Of a DNA stretch of 42,526 bases, positions 16,732 through 25,323 are shown one piece after another. Under the pieces are notes generated by a model. The model made no database searches. It saw only the letters and a list, made by a program, of their open reading frames with translations, and was not told the origin of the DNA. The DNA is taken from positions 1 to 42,526 of the forward strand of contig QNYZ01000071.1 in assembly GCA_003973265.1 (NCBI GenBank), written 5' to 3'. Position 1 is the first letter of the stretch; every line of letters begins with the position of its first letter. The stretch comes from Deltaproteobacteria bacterium. GTDB lineage: Bacteria > Desulfobacterota > Desulfobacteria > Desulfobacterales > QNYZ01. The translations under genes and the position numbers were made by a program.

Positions 16732-16743
16732 GATCCTGTCTTG

Positions 16744-17718
16744 CTATCGCAGGTTATCAGGAATCGAAATACCGGCCTCGGTGTAGTATTTAAGCGCCCC
16801 GGGGTGAAGTTTGGCGCCCAATGTCTTCAGCCCCTCCGGGGTAACGGCCTTCCACCAGGCATTATTTTTTTCCATGGCGGCTTTCTGCTCCCAGAACGTC
16901 TTCGTTAACTGATAGGCCGTATCGGCATCCATGGCGGAAGTCGTGTATGCACCCACAGGCAGAGAGGTGGTGGTCACATCCTGATCCACGCCGGGATAAG
17001 TCCCGGCCGGGATAACCAGCTTCGTCCGTTTGGTTTTGGCTACCTGCGCATCGTTCATGCTCAAGATCCGGACAGCGGTTCCGGCGGCCGCTTCAATAAC
17101 ATTGGGGGCAGGATAGGAGCCGGCGGTGGCAAACCCGTCGATCTGGCCGTTTTTAAGGGCCGGTACGGCAGCATTCAACTCCACATCGACCAGTTTGACC
17201 TTTCCTTCCAGTCCGAACAATTTAATATATTTGGCGGCTTCCCGTGCCCCGAAACTCCCCTTGCCGATGAGAAACTTCTTCCCGGCCAGATCGCTGAAAG
17301 TTTTGATGCCCGAATCGGCACGTACCACGATATGCATCGTCAGCGACGGAATAACAAATAAAGAGCGGATATCCTGATACTTGGGATTAGCGTCCTTGAA
17401 CATTTTTTTGCCACTCATGGCCAGCTTTACCAGAACAGGCGGCGTGGTAAACACATAATTGCCGCTTCGATTGGCCACCTCCTTGACATTCTGCACCGAG
17501 CCCTGGCTCTCTTCGACGGTCACAATGACATTCCCACCGGTTCCGGCTTTCATGGCCTCGGCAATTTGAACCGCCATCTGGTAGTACGAAGATGTTGATT
17601 TGGCGGATTTATAGGTCACCCGCGTTTCGGCAGATACCGACCCGAGGATCATCCAGGTAGCAACAGCGGCAATAAACGTCAATCTGGTTCCGTTTTTCAA
17701 CCATCTCAGCATTCTCAT
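16744..17718 (-). CDS. TAXI-family TRAP transporter solute-binding protein
   Basis: Periplasmic substrate-binding subunit. Signal peptide about residues 1-30 (basic start MRMLRWLKNGTR, hydrophobic core, cleavage near SVSAET). TAXI-family features: KSTSSYYQMAVQIAEAM near the mature start, then DLAGKKFLIGKGSFGAREAA and QIDGFATAGSYPAPNV. 324 residues as usual. AAGGAG lies 7 nt before the ATG at 17718. It is the first gene of the transporter operon and has its own promoter. Confidence 0.94.
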   Translation of the reverse strand: MRMLRWLKNGTRLTFIAAVATWMILGSVSAETRVTYKSAKSTSSYYQMAVQIAEAMKAGTGGNVIVTVEESQGSVQNVKEVANRSGNYVFTTPPVLVKLAMSGKKMFKDANPKYQDIRSLFVIPSLTMHIVVRADSGIKTFSDLAGKKFLIGKGSFGAREAAKYIKLFGLEGKVKLVDVELNAAVPALKNGQIDGFATAGSYPAPNVIEAAAGTAVRILSMNDAQVAKTKRTKLVIPAGTYPGVDQDVTTTSLPVGAYTTSAMDADTAYQLTKTFWEQKAAMEKNNAWWKAVTPEGLKTLGAKLHPGALKYYTEAGISIPDNLR

Positions 17719-17766
17719 ATCGACTCCTTTGGTTATATTGACTAAAATGGATCCCCATGCGATGAG

Positions 17767-17795
17767 AATATATCCGGTTTCGGAATGCGTTGCAA
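17767..17795 (-). promoter_or_regulatory. Sigma-70 promoter of the TAXI-TRAP operon
   Basis: TTGCAA (17790-17795), 17-bp spacer, TATATT (17767-17772), minus strand; leader about 42 nt. The -35 is palindromic and could also serve the divergent M23 gene, where the downstream -10 (TAAATT) is at a poor 19-bp spacing. Confidence 0.6.
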
Positions 17796-17859
17796 GGAGA
17801 TTGCCCCCTGCTGCTAAATTGATAATCGCTTAACATTCTAATTTCACAGGAGTAAAACA

Positions 17860-18678
17860 ATGCTTTACCGCTCCCTGCTCTTTTTGCTGGCTTTATCGGT
17901 ATCGGCCCCTTCTGCGGCCGCCCTTGAACTGGTATTACCCGATACGGCTTTCCAGGGCGATATGGTTGTCGGCCGCGTCGTACCGCCAGCAAAAGTATGG
18001 GCCCGGAGCAAGGCGCTGGCCGTCAGTGAGAACGGTTATTTTGTGATCGGCATACCGAGAGACCAGAAAAGCGATATCGTTGTTCTGGCTAAAAGCGGCC
18101 CGGCCCGTATCAAGCGGACGGTGCGGGTCCTGGCCCGTAACTGGCAAATTGAACGGATTAACGGGTTGCCGAAGAAAAAAGTCAGCCCCGACAAAAAAAC
18201 CCTGAAACGGATCCGGGCAGACGCCGCCAGGGTGACTGCCGTCCGGACATCGGCCCCTTCTCCGGCCGGATGGTTCCTCAGCAGCGGGTTTCGTCTGCCT
18301 TTGACCGGGCGGATCAGCGGTGTTTTTGGAAGCCAGCGGATTTTAAACAAAAAACCCCGGAGCCCGCATCGGGGGGTCGACATCGCCGCCCCCATGGGCA
18401 CACCGATAGTCAGCCCGGCAGATGGGATTGTCTGTCTGGTGGCCAGAAACATGGTCTTGATGGGGAACACCGTAATGGTGGATCATGGGCTCGGTGTCCG
18501 TTCCATTTTTATTCATTTAAACCGGATACTCGTTCAAAACGGCGACCGTGTCGCCCGGGGCGATCTTATTGGCCGGGTGGGACAGACGGGCCGCGCCACC
18601 GGCCCTCACCTGCACTGGGGCGTATTTGTAAATGCCGTTGCCGTCGATCCGATGCGGGTCGTAAAGAAACAGCCCTGA
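17860..18678 (+). CDS. M23 family peptidoglycan endopeptidase
   Basis: LytM-type zinc metallopeptidase acting on peptidoglycan cross-links in the periplasm. A signal peptide covers residues 1-21. The catalytic domain (about 145-268) has HRGVD (zinc ligands His170 and Asp174), IFIHL (His219) and PHLHWG (His250, His252), so all expected active-site residues are present. The N-terminal 120 residues (beta-rich, DTAFQGDMVVGRV) resemble the extra domain seen in some M23 proteins. Good ribosome site AGGAG 8 nt upstream. It is divergent from the TRAP operon. Confidence 0.92.
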   Translation: MLYRSLLFLLALSVSAPSAAALELVLPDTAFQGDMVVGRVVPPAKVWARSKALAVSENGYFVIGIPRDQKSDIVVLAKSGPARIKRTVRVLARNWQIERINGLPKKKVSPDKKTLKRIRADAARVTAVRTSAPSPAGWFLSSGFRLPLTGRISGVFGSQRILNKKPRSPHRGVDIAAPMGTPIVSPADGIVCLVARNMVLMGNTVMVDHGLGVRSIFIHLNRILVQNGDRVARGDLIGRVGQTGRATGPHLHWGVFVNAVAVDPMRVVKKQP

Positions 18679-18685
18679 CCCCTCC

Positions 18686-19465
18686 CTATCCTGTAAAACT
18701 GCATGGCAGGTCCACGACGCATTTGCCGCACACATGGGTCGAATCCTGCATCCCGGCCAGGGCATCCAGGTGGATACGGTTGAACTTTAATCGATCCCAG
18801 CACCGCTGGCGGTTAATGCCGCTTTCCTCCACGGCCTGAACCGGACAGCGATCCACGCACTTCAGGCACGCTTCTCCCCGTTTGTACAGGCATAATTCGT
18901 CTTCTTCAACCAGCGGGCTGTCTGCAATCACCGCGTTGGTCACCAGGCTGCCCAGTCGTCCGGCACAACCGGCGGGGGTAATCATCTGGGCGTTGATGCC
19001 GAATCGCCCCAGGCCGGACACAAACGCCAGGTGTTTGTGCGACCAGCGGGCTGCCAGCTTTTCGGGATCAAAATTATGAGTTGCCGGTGTCTGGGCCACT
19101 TTAAAACCGCGTTCGACCAGATAGGCGGCGATTTGTTCGGCCATTAATCCGATCAGTTCATTGGTCGCCTCGTAGGCCAGCGCCCAGTTACGACAGGGGA
19201 ATTTACCACCGTCATTTTCCCTGCCAAGGGATTGTTGAAAAGAAAGGAAAAATACGATCACCGTTTCCGCCCCGGGCAGCAGATCAGACGGGCTCAGGTG
19301 ATTTTCCGCGGCAATGGCCGGTAAAACATCAAATCGCTCGTCCGCCCGGGCGGTTACCAGCAGCGGCGCCCGCCACCAGTTCCGGATATCCGGCCGAACC
19401 TGATACTCACGCATAAATGCGGTAACCAGATCCCTGAGGTTCCGGGGAGTTATCTCGACATCCAT
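18686..19465 (-). CDS. Epoxyqueuosine-reductase-like Fe-S protein (QueG-related)
   Basis: Member of the COG1600-like group related to QueG. The Cys set C-x7-C-x2-C-x3-C-P (in DELCLYKRGEACLKCVDRCP) near residue 205 fits one 4Fe-4S cluster, and a second Cys group, THVCGKCVVDLPC, lies at the C-terminus. The N-terminal half includes GAETVIVFFLSF and GLGRFGINAQMITPAGCAGR, typical of the cobalamin-binding QueG core. 259 residues is short compared with QueG (about 350-380), so it may be a paralogue with a different reductive role. AAGGAGG precedes the ATG. Convergent with the M23 gene (8-bp gap). Confidence 0.78.
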   Translation of the reverse strand: MDVEITPRNLRDLVTAFMREYQVRPDIRNWWRAPLLVTARADERFDVLPAIAAENHLSPSDLLPGAETVIVFFLSFQQSLGRENDGGKFPCRNWALAYEATNELIGLMAEQIAAYLVERGFKVAQTPATHNFDPEKLAARWSHKHLAFVSGLGRFGINAQMITPAGCAGRLGSLVTNAVIADSPLVEEDELCLYKRGEACLKCVDRCPVQAVEESGINRQRCWDRLKFNRIHLDALAGMQDSTHVCGKCVVDLPCSFTG

Positions 19466-19545
19466 ATTCCTCCTTTTCCTGCGGCAACGCCATCGTCATC
19501 CATCGCCTGCAGGCACATCCATTGATGCTTAAAACAATGATCCGC

Positions 19546-20352
19546 TCAGTTTTTAAAATACGCGGAAGATAAAGGGCTGTCAATTTCAGGCAGCGTATCT
19601 GTTTCCGGCGGGATAAAATCCAAAACCTGTGACAAAAACATCATGATCATCCGGTAGGTGGCCCCCCACAGGATATCCCGGCTCTTTTCCCCTTGATGAA
19701 TAAAGCAGGGAAGCGCCTGCGCCTGCTGTTTAATAGTAACCGACAGGCCAGGTGGATATGTAATCCGGAAGCGGGCGTAATTACCCGGATTTAATAATTG
19801 CCCGATTGAGATAGGGATCACCTTCTCCACTTCACCGTTCAGCCGAAAACGGGTCTGGGATCGAATCCAGCCCACCATGGGATAAATAACCCGGTCAAAT
19901 AGAACCAGGCGCTGGGCGGGCAACGGCCCCAGAAATCGCACGCCCAGCGGGTTCAACCCCATTTCTTCGAAGCTTTCACGCAGGCAGGTTGCCAGCAGCT
20001 GGGAGAGCATCCGGCCGTTTCCGGAAAACCGGCGCCCGATCCCTGAACGCCAGCGGGCAAAGGGAAGCCCAGGTAATGACAGGCACTTTGCCAATACAGT
20101 ATCCACCCGTGGCGACGGACCGCCGCCTGGAAAACAGAGATCTCCGGGCTGACGGACCTGCCGGGAACGTTTATTGAGGAGCAGCCAGGGATATCGGGAA
20201 GTCCTCGGCTGGCTGATGAGAAAAAGCACCGAGGAAGAGGTCGGTGTATCCACATGGTTGCCATTTAATGCAGAAATATTCTGTCCGAGGGTGTCGGTAA
20301 TGTGGGTGATCAACGAATCGGTATGTTGCAGTAAATCATGCCTTGAGGCCAT
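19546..20352 (-). CDS. Nudix hydrolase (CoA pyrophosphatase-like, NudL type)
   Basis: Nudix-fold pyrophosphohydrolase. The upstream motif QVRQPGDLCFPGGG and Nudix helix LRESFEEMGLN (metal-binding REx2EExG) are in the spacing of the NudL/CoAse group, which cleaves CoA into phosphopantetheine and 3',5'-ADP. The C-terminal half contains ITYPPGLSVTIKQQAQALPC and WGATYRMIMMFL, also seen in NudL-like proteins. 268 residues, longer than E. coli NudL (192) through N- and C-terminal extensions. No clear ribosome site at the ATG (20352). Confidence 0.82.
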   Translation of the reverse strand: MASRHDLLQHTDSLITHITDTLGQNISALNGNHVDTPTSSSVLFLISQPRTSRYPWLLLNKRSRQVRQPGDLCFPGGGPSPRVDTVLAKCLSLPGLPFARWRSGIGRRFSGNGRMLSQLLATCLRESFEEMGLNPLGVRFLGPLPAQRLVLFDRVIYPMVGWIRSQTRFRLNGEVEKVIPISIGQLLNPGNYARFRITYPPGLSVTIKQQAQALPCFIHQGEKSRDILWGATYRMIMMFLSQVLDFIPPETDTLPEIDSPLSSAYFKN

Positions 20353-20399
20353 ATTGGCTGAATATCCAAAATTACTGAGTATTTTATAGAATGCTCCGT

Positions 20400-20528
20400 C
20401 TATCCCCGCGCTTCACGGATTAACCGGGCCGCTTTGGATACAATTCTGCAGCTGATTTCCTGCCTGCCAGTATCATGCAGCAATGCCGCCGAGCGGATGT
20501 CTTTGATATAACCGGCACCCAGGTCTTA
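20400..20528 (-). pseudogene. Possible remnant of an HD-domain protein
   Basis: The stretch between two stops reads DIRSAALLHDTGRQEISCRI and ends in a natural-looking tail SKAARLIREARG. The motif A-L-L-H-D-T-G-R resembles the HD signature AALLHDIGK. There is no start codon, and the fragment is only 42 residues, so it would be the end of a lost gene. A chance match cannot be excluded. Confidence 0.3.
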
Positions 20529-20563
20529 ATATGCGGCAATCTTTTCCTCGGGTCTATTTTTTA

Positions 20564-20617
20564 CCTGTCGGGATAAGAATGCAATTCCTTCTTTCCGTGC
20601 ATTCTTATCCCGACAGG
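20564..20617. repeat. Perfect 20-bp inverted repeat (14-nt loop)
   Basis: CCTGTCGGGATAAGAATGCA (20564-20583) is matched exactly by its complement at 20598-20617. Six T precede the left arm (on the plus strand) but no T-run follows either arm, so it is not a standard terminator. It could be a palindromic interspersed element or an mRNA end structure for the minus-strand genes. Confidence 0.8.
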
Positions 20618-20621
20618 CTGT

Positions 20622-20717
20622 TTAGATGGACAGCCCCTGTTCCCGTCGCCATCTGGTGAGCGCCTCACATGTCCATATCAATTCAATCGGGCCAGTGGAT
20701 CGCATAAAATTCTCCAT
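20622..20717 (-). CDS. Possible 31-residue ORF downstream of the small membrane gene
   Basis: Starts MENFMRSTGPIELIWTCEAL and ends RWRREQGLSI. It starts 15 bp after the stop of the upstream membrane gene and ends 5 bp before the 20-bp palindrome. The ribosome site (GTGGGG) is weak. It may be a real tiny protein, or debris like the neighbouring HD-like fragment. Confidence 0.3.
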   Translation of the reverse strand: MENFMRSTGPIELIWTCEALTRWRREQGLSI

Positions 20718-20731
20718 GTGCCCCACAGGAA

Positions 20732-21010
20732 CTATTTTCCTCTGAAAAACATACTGAATATAAAAAACAAGATACCCAGGGCAAACAGCAGCTGGTACAG
20801 AGGCATGTTAACGACATAGTCAGCCGCCTGCCGGGCGACGTCGACGTTGATACCATCAATCCAGCTCAGATATTTTTTTTCCACCACATCAACCAGGGTC
20901 ATCATTCCCGTAGTATAATCTTCCTTCATCATTTTGCCGACTCCCTGAAAAAGAAGCAATACGGCGCTTGCCGCAAAACAAAGTCCACCCAGAATACTCC
21001 ATTTTGACAT
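20732..21010 (-). CDS. Small membrane protein with two TM segments
   Basis: 92 residues: TM1 at about 6-25 (ILGGLCFAASAVLLLFQGVG) and TM2 near the C-terminus (YQLLFALGILFFIFSMFF), with an amphipathic middle around MMTLVDVVEKKYLSWIDGI. AGGAGG lies 8 nt before the ATG. No family recognised. The 271-bp gap between it and pyrD holds no supported gene. Confidence 0.65.
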   Translation of the reverse strand: MSKWSILGGLCFAASAVLLLFQGVGKMMKEDYTTGMMTLVDVVEKKYLSWIDGINVDVARQAADYVVNMPLYQLLFALGILFFIFSMFFRGK

Positions 21011-21281
21011 GGTTAGAACCCTCCTGATTGCACATTCATGCCCTTCCCTCCCAAAAAAATAAGACCGGCGGGCAATATGAAAATGATGCTGTCGTCTTTA
21101 TTGATATCATTTCCCAATGTCACATTCCAAAATTTGTATATACGACCAATGAAAAGATATTTCAATGTCTGAGCCCCGGCAGCGGGAAAATAATGATTAA
21201 ATTTCTATTTACATACCGCGCACTTGCTTTTATACTTATATTTTACCTGTCGAGCTTTGTTCGTACGGGTATTCCCGATGG

Positions 21282-22202
21282 ATGATGCACATGCCGAAAA
21301 TGCAGGTTGATATTGCTGGTGTTTCCTTGAAAAATCCCGTGATGAGTGCATCGGGAACCTTCGGCTATGGCGTTGAATTTGATTCCCTGATAGACTTGAA
21401 CTGCCTGGGCGGCATTATCGTCAAAGGCCTGTCGCTGACGCCTTCGGCTGGAAATCCACCGCCCCGGATCGTGGAAACACCCTGCGGGATGCTCAATGCC
21501 ATTGGCCTCGAAAACATCGGTGTTGAGGCCTTTATTGAAAAAAAGCTCCCCCGGCTGGCCGAATTATCCACACCGGTTTTTGCCAATATTTACGGGAAAA
21601 CCATGGCGGCCTATGCCGAACTGGCCGCTCGCCTGGACAGCGTTGAGGCGGTAACCGGTATCGAAGTCAATATCTCATGCCCCAACGTCGACGCCGGCGG
21701 GATTGCATTCGGCGTTGATCCGGCTTTAGCCGGACAGGTGGTTGCAGGGATCAGGAACCGCACCGGTAAGCGGGTGATCGTCAAACTGTCACCCAACGTG
21801 ACTGACATCACCGAAATGGCACGATCCGTCGTTGATGCCGGGGCCGATGCCGTTTCGCTGATCAACACCCTCACCGGTATGAGCATCGATATCGAGACCC
21901 GGCGTCCGGTCCTGGCCAATATCACCGGCGGCCTGTCGGGACCGGCCATCCGGCCCGTGGCCCTGCGGATGGTCTGGCAGGTGGCCCGGGCCGTAAAGGT
22001 GCCGGTGATCGGTATCGGCGGCATCATGACCGCTGAAGACGCCCTGGCCTTTTTCATTGCCGGGGCCACGGCCGTGCAGGTCGGCACCGCTAATTTTGTT
22101 GATCCAACGGCCTGTATGACGATTATTGAGGGCATCGAAGCGTATTTAAATAAAAAAAATATCGGCGATATCAACGATTTGATCGGCTCGATTGTAATTT
22201 AA
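21282..22202 (+). CDS. pyrD: Dihydroorotate dehydrogenase, class 1B catalytic subunit
   Basis: Flavin enzyme of pyrimidine synthesis that oxidises dihydroorotate to orotate. The chain is the cytosolic class 1 type: [13 protein letters not shown] at the start, [29 protein letters not shown] with the catalytic Cys133, and [15 protein letters not shown] and AVQVGTANF for FMN phosphate. Length (306) and these motifs fit class 1B (PyrD of PyrDK), which uses NAD+ through PyrK; no pyrK is next to it. Several in-frame ATG codons lie within the first 20 bp, so the exact start is uncertain. Confidence 0.94.
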   Translation: MMHMPKMQVDIAGVSLKNPVMSASGTFGYGVEFDSLIDLNCLGGIIVKGLSLTPSAGNPPPRIVETPCGMLNAIGLENIGVEAFIEKKLPRLAELSTPVFANIYGKTMAAYAELAARLDSVEAVTGIEVNISCPNVDAGGIAFGVDPALAGQVVAGIRNRTGKRVIVKLSPNVTDITEMARSVVDAGADAVSLINTLTGMSIDIETRRPVLANITGGLSGPAIRPVALRMVWQVARAVKVPVIGIGGIMTAEDALAFFIAGATAVQVGTANFVDPTACMTIIEGIEAYLNKKNIGDINDLIGSIVI

Positions 22203-22285
22203 CAAAAAAGTCCCAGAGAACAATTAATCTTATATTTCAACGATCACATTTATTTTGATAATCAACAGGATGAAAGGAGCGCCGC

Positions 22286-22753
22286 ATGTCATTTGAAAAT
22301 TTAGAGGAAATTTTTGATTTTGCGATCAAACTGGAGCAGGAAGCCGTGAAATTTTACGAGGACACGGCTAAAGAAGAATCCATGTCCGGCACCAAACAGA
22401 TGTTAAATGAAATGGCCGAAGAAGAACGCAAGCACGAACGACTGCTCAAAGAGATGAAAAGCAAGGGCATTGTCAAGGGGATGGACCGATACAAATTCAA
22501 ATGGATTCCGGACATCAAACGCAGCAATTTTCTGGTGGACGTGGAATACGAAAAAGGCATGGCCTACAACGAAATCCTTCTGGTTGCCATGAAAAAAGAA
22601 GAAAAAGCCCTGGCATTGTACAACGACCTTTTAAAAAGAGCCGAGGGCGAAGAGGCCAAAAAACTGTTTAAAATCATGTGCCAGGAAGAGGCCCGGCATA
22701 AATTGAAATTTGAGACCCTGTACGACGATTATATGGCCGAAATGGGTGACTGA
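22286..22753 (+). CDS. Ferritin-like (rubrerythrin-domain) protein
   Basis: 155-residue four-helix di-iron protein without a rubredoxin tail. Two E-x6-Y or E-x2-H half-motifs are visible: LEQEAVKFYEDTA...EEERKHERLL and MKKEEKALALYNDLL...CQEEARHKLKF, giving the Glu/His ligands expected. Likely iron binding or peroxide detoxification in an anaerobe. Strong ribosome site AAAGGAG 7 nt before the ATG. It is on the same strand as pyrD, 83 bp downstream. Confidence 0.88.
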   Translation: MSFENLEEIFDFAIKLEQEAVKFYEDTAKEESMSGTKQMLNEMAEEERKHERLLKEMKSKGIVKGMDRYKFKWIPDIKRSNFLVDVEYEKGMAYNEILLVAMKKEEKALALYNDLLKRAEGEEAKKLFKIMCQEEARHKLKFETLYDDYMAEMGD

Positions 22754-22826
22754 ATCGGCCTGAACACTATCAAATCACAGTATTCTGCAACCATGGCAAA
22801 AAGCGGGACGGGCCACGGAGGGTGAT

Positions 22827-23411
22827 ATGAAAAGAAAAAATGGATGGGTCTGCATTCTATCCGCGTTCTTGATTACGATAACGAGCCTGGCTTTCGCCGG
22901 TGATCAGGAAATTGCCGGTGTTATATTTTCCGGAGAAAAGCAGATCGCCGGCCATACCCTGAAATTAAACGGGGTCGCCCTTCGTAAAGCCTTCATGGTC
23001 ATCAAAGTATTTGCCGGCGGGTTTTACCTGGAAAAGCCAACTCATGATGCTGTCGAGGCGATTGAATCCGAACAGGTCAAGCACCTTCATCTCCATTACC
23101 TGACCGGCAAAGCCACCGCCAAAAAACTCCAGGCGGGATTCATCGAGGCGATCGAAGCAGCCAATCCCGCGGAACTGGTCGACAGGCACCGGCAGGATAT
23201 CGACCGGTTTGCTTCCTGGCTGGATACGGACATGAAGCCGGGAAGTATCACGGAATCAACATATATTCCAGGCAAGGGGTTAACCCTTTGGGTGGCCGGT
23301 AAAAAGAAGGGAACCATCCTGGATAAAGAATTTATCCAGATGTACTATCAATATTGCGTAGGAGAAAACGCCGACCAGCGCCTTCGAAAGGGATACCTGG
23401 GTCTCGATTAG
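22827..23411 (+). CDS. Chalcone-isomerase-like secreted protein
   Basis: 194 residues with a signal peptide (about 1-24, ending AFA|GDQE). The mature protein starts IAGVIFSGEKQIAGHTLKLN and continues GVALRKAFMVIKVFAGGFYL, the pattern of bacterial chalcone-isomerase-like proteins. Those typically lack plant enzyme activity and may bind fatty acids in the periplasm. GGAGG precedes the ATG by 6 nt. No partner gene nearby suggests a pathway. Confidence 0.82.
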   Translation: MKRKNGWVCILSAFLITITSLAFAGDQEIAGVIFSGEKQIAGHTLKLNGVALRKAFMVIKVFAGGFYLEKPTHDAVEAIESEQVKHLHLHYLTGKATAKKLQAGFIEAIEAANPAELVDRHRQDIDRFASWLDTDMKPGSITESTYIPGKGLTLWVAGKKKGTILDKEFIQMYYQYCVGENADQRLRKGYLGLD

Positions 23412-23435
23412 GTTCTGGTTTCAACGGTATCTCCG

Positions 23436-24257
23436 TCATACGCTGCCTGGCCGGTATTTTTCCAGATACGCCAGCGAACGCTTCAAGGCCTCAAACGAAA
23501 AGACCTCGACGGAAACCGTGCCGGTAAAGGCCGTAAGAGCAGCCATGATCGGGGAAAAAATCGACGGAGAAAGCACATCCAGGGCGCAGTGATCCCGGCC
23601 GTTCCGAACGCCATGCAGATGGATCATATTGATCCGTTGCTCCCATTTTCGATACTCGGAGTGCCAGTCGATGCCCCGATCCAGCAGGTGTCCCACATCC
23701 AGACAGACAGACAGGTCGAAGGCTTCAATGACCGGCCGGATCCATTCCATGGGATAATTCAGGTTCTCAATCGACAAAGACCGGCCCGGGATACCACTTT
23801 TGATTATGGTGTCAACGCTTTCTTCAATGCGTTGCCGCCAGCTGTATATCTCCGCCGGGTCCGTGGCCAAAATGTCGGACGGCAGGTGAAGAATCCGGGC
23901 GGTGGGATTCAGGAGCTCGGTCAGCGCCACGACTTCAATCACCACCTCAACGGCCCGCTGCCGGCAGTCGGCCCGCGGGCTGCCCGGTGAAATATCGCTG
24001 GGTAAGTGAATATTGTAGCGCAGGTCGAATTCATCGGCCAGCGCCGCCATCTGCCGGATATCCTCCACGGTGGGCAGGTCGGTTTTCCGGGCGCTGTCAA
24101 AAATCAGGATTTCAATCTCATCCACATACGGGCCGAGCAAGCGGATATTGGGCACCCAGGACGCCGGATAGATAAAAGACGGCACGCTGAGACGAAAGGG
24201 AAACCTGTTATTGACCGACCGGGGTAACCGGCCAGGAAATTGATCGGATAGCGACAT
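23436..24257 (-). CDS. cbiR: Cobamide-remodelling phosphodiesterase CbiR (TIM-barrel)
   Basis: Xylose-isomerase/AP-endonuclease-2-like TIM barrel. CbiR, known from Akkermansia, cleaves cobamides so that the lower ligand can be replaced. Visible barrel strands and metal-site blocks are YVDEIEILIFDS, RYNIHLPSDISPGSP, SLSIENLNYPMEW, SVCLDVGHLLDRG, INMIHLHGV and TVSVEVFSFEAL. Assignment to CbiR rests on the position right after cbiB and the matching fold. The ATG at 24257 (AGGGA 3 nt upstream) leaves a 13-bp gap to cbiB; the longer reading from 24305 overlaps cbiB by 35 bp. Confidence 0.72.
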   Translation of the reverse strand: MSLSDQFPGRLPRSVNNRFPFRLSVPSFIYPASWVPNIRLLGPYVDEIEILIFDSARKTDLPTVEDIRQMAALADEFDLRYNIHLPSDISPGSPRADCRQRAVEVVIEVVALTELLNPTARILHLPSDILATDPAEIYSWRQRIEESVDTIIKSGIPGRSLSIENLNYPMEWIRPVIEAFDLSVCLDVGHLLDRGIDWHSEYRKWEQRINMIHLHGVRNGRDHCALDVLSPSIFSPIMAALTAFTGTVSVEVFSFEALKRSLAYLEKYRPGSV

Positions 24258-24270
24258 CTTTCCCTGCTTC

Positions 24271-25230
24271 TCAAAAGGCGACACGAACCGCCAGGTTTGC
24301 GGCAATGAGCAGCCCCACCCACAATATCGACGATAGCAGCATTAAGTCGCAGGCCTGTCGAATATGGATATTTTTCACCCGGCCGAATCGCACACCGATA
24401 TAGGGTTTTTCAACCAATACGCCGCCGTAATAATTGGGGCCGTTTAGTCGAACCGCCAGGGCTCCGGCAAAAGCGGCCTCGGGATAACCGGCATTGGGGC
24501 TTGAATGGTTGGCCCCTTCGATAAAAGCGGTTTTAAATGAGCGAATTCCGGATTTTCCCAGAAGATGGGCCGCCAGGGCAATGGCCGGTATCGCGAGCCT
24601 TGCCGGTAGAAAATTTACGACGTCATCAAGGCGGGCCGCCACTTTTCCAAACTGGCCATACCGTTCATTTTTATAGCCGACCATGGAATCAAGCGTATTC
24701 ACCATCTTGTAGGCCATGGCCAGCGGTGCCCCGCCAATCATGGCATAAAAAAGAGGTGCCGCCACCCCATCCACAAAATTTTCAGCAACAGTTTCCACCA
24801 CGGCCCGGCGAATCCCGTTTTTATCCAACGCCCCGGTATCCCGCCCCACAATCCACCCGACGCTTGTCCGGGCAGCCGCTATGTCTGCGGTTTCCAACAG
24901 GTTCAGCACATCGCGGGCCGCCTGGTAGAGGGAGCGCATCGATATGGAATAGAAAATTAATATCGTGGCAGCCGCCGGCTTGAATAATGGATGAATAACA
25001 CCGCACAGGTAAAGAATGCCGAGCGTGATCCCATAGGTTGCGCCAACAAGAATAATTACCATCAGCGCGCCGCTGAAAACCGGCGGCAGTGAAATCCGGC
25101 GAAAACGCGGCTGCATGGTGTCGATGGCCCACCCCATCCAGCGGATCGGGTGCGGCAGCCAGTGCGGATCACCAAGAACAAAATCGAGAATAACCGCCGC
25201 GATTATCGCTAAAATAAAATCATTCATCAT
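24271..25230 (-). CDS. cbiB: Adenosylcobinamide-phosphate synthase
   Basis: Membrane enzyme that attaches (R)-1-amino-2-propanol phosphate to adenosylcobyric acid in cobamide synthesis. Clear family blocks: DFVLGDPHWLPHPIRWMGW at the start, SVGWIVGRDTG, ETVAENFVDGVAAPLFYAMI, KMVNTLDSMVGYKNERY and NHSSPNAGYPEAAFAGAL. Several membrane spans. 319 residues, normal. No cobalamin riboswitch was recognised upstream. It precedes cbiR on the same strand, so the pair may salvage and rebuild cobamides. Confidence 0.95.
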   Translation of the reverse strand: MMNDFILAIIAAVILDFVLGDPHWLPHPIRWMGWAIDTMQPRFRRISLPPVFSGALMVIILVGATYGITLGILYLCGVIHPLFKPAAATILIFYSISMRSLYQAARDVLNLLETADIAAARTSVGWIVGRDTGALDKNGIRRAVVETVAENFVDGVAAPLFYAMIGGAPLAMAYKMVNTLDSMVGYKNERYGQFGKVAARLDDVVNFLPARLAIPAIALAAHLLGKSGIRSFKTAFIEGANHSSPNAGYPEAAFAGALAVRLNGPNYYGGVLVEKPYIGVRFGRVKNIHIRQACDLMLLSSILWVGLLIAANLAVRVAF

Positions 25231-25323
25231 AAGGGTCTTGTTCTACACGCCGCTTTATGAAATAGGTTCGTGGTAATATTTGCCGGTTTGCCGAGCGGAT
25301 AAACCGAAATTTTAGAAGATACC

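Noticed and set aside
21028..21285. 85-codon ORF before pyrD
   Set aside because: No ribosome site, no recognisable motif, ends inside the pyrD start.
23436..24305. Longer cbiR start at 24305
   Set aside because: Overlaps cbiB by 35 bp and lacks a ribosome site, while 24257 has AGGGA just upstream.
25231..25323. Cobalamin riboswitch upstream of cbiB
   Set aside because: No B12-box-like conserved element is visible in the 90-bp gap.
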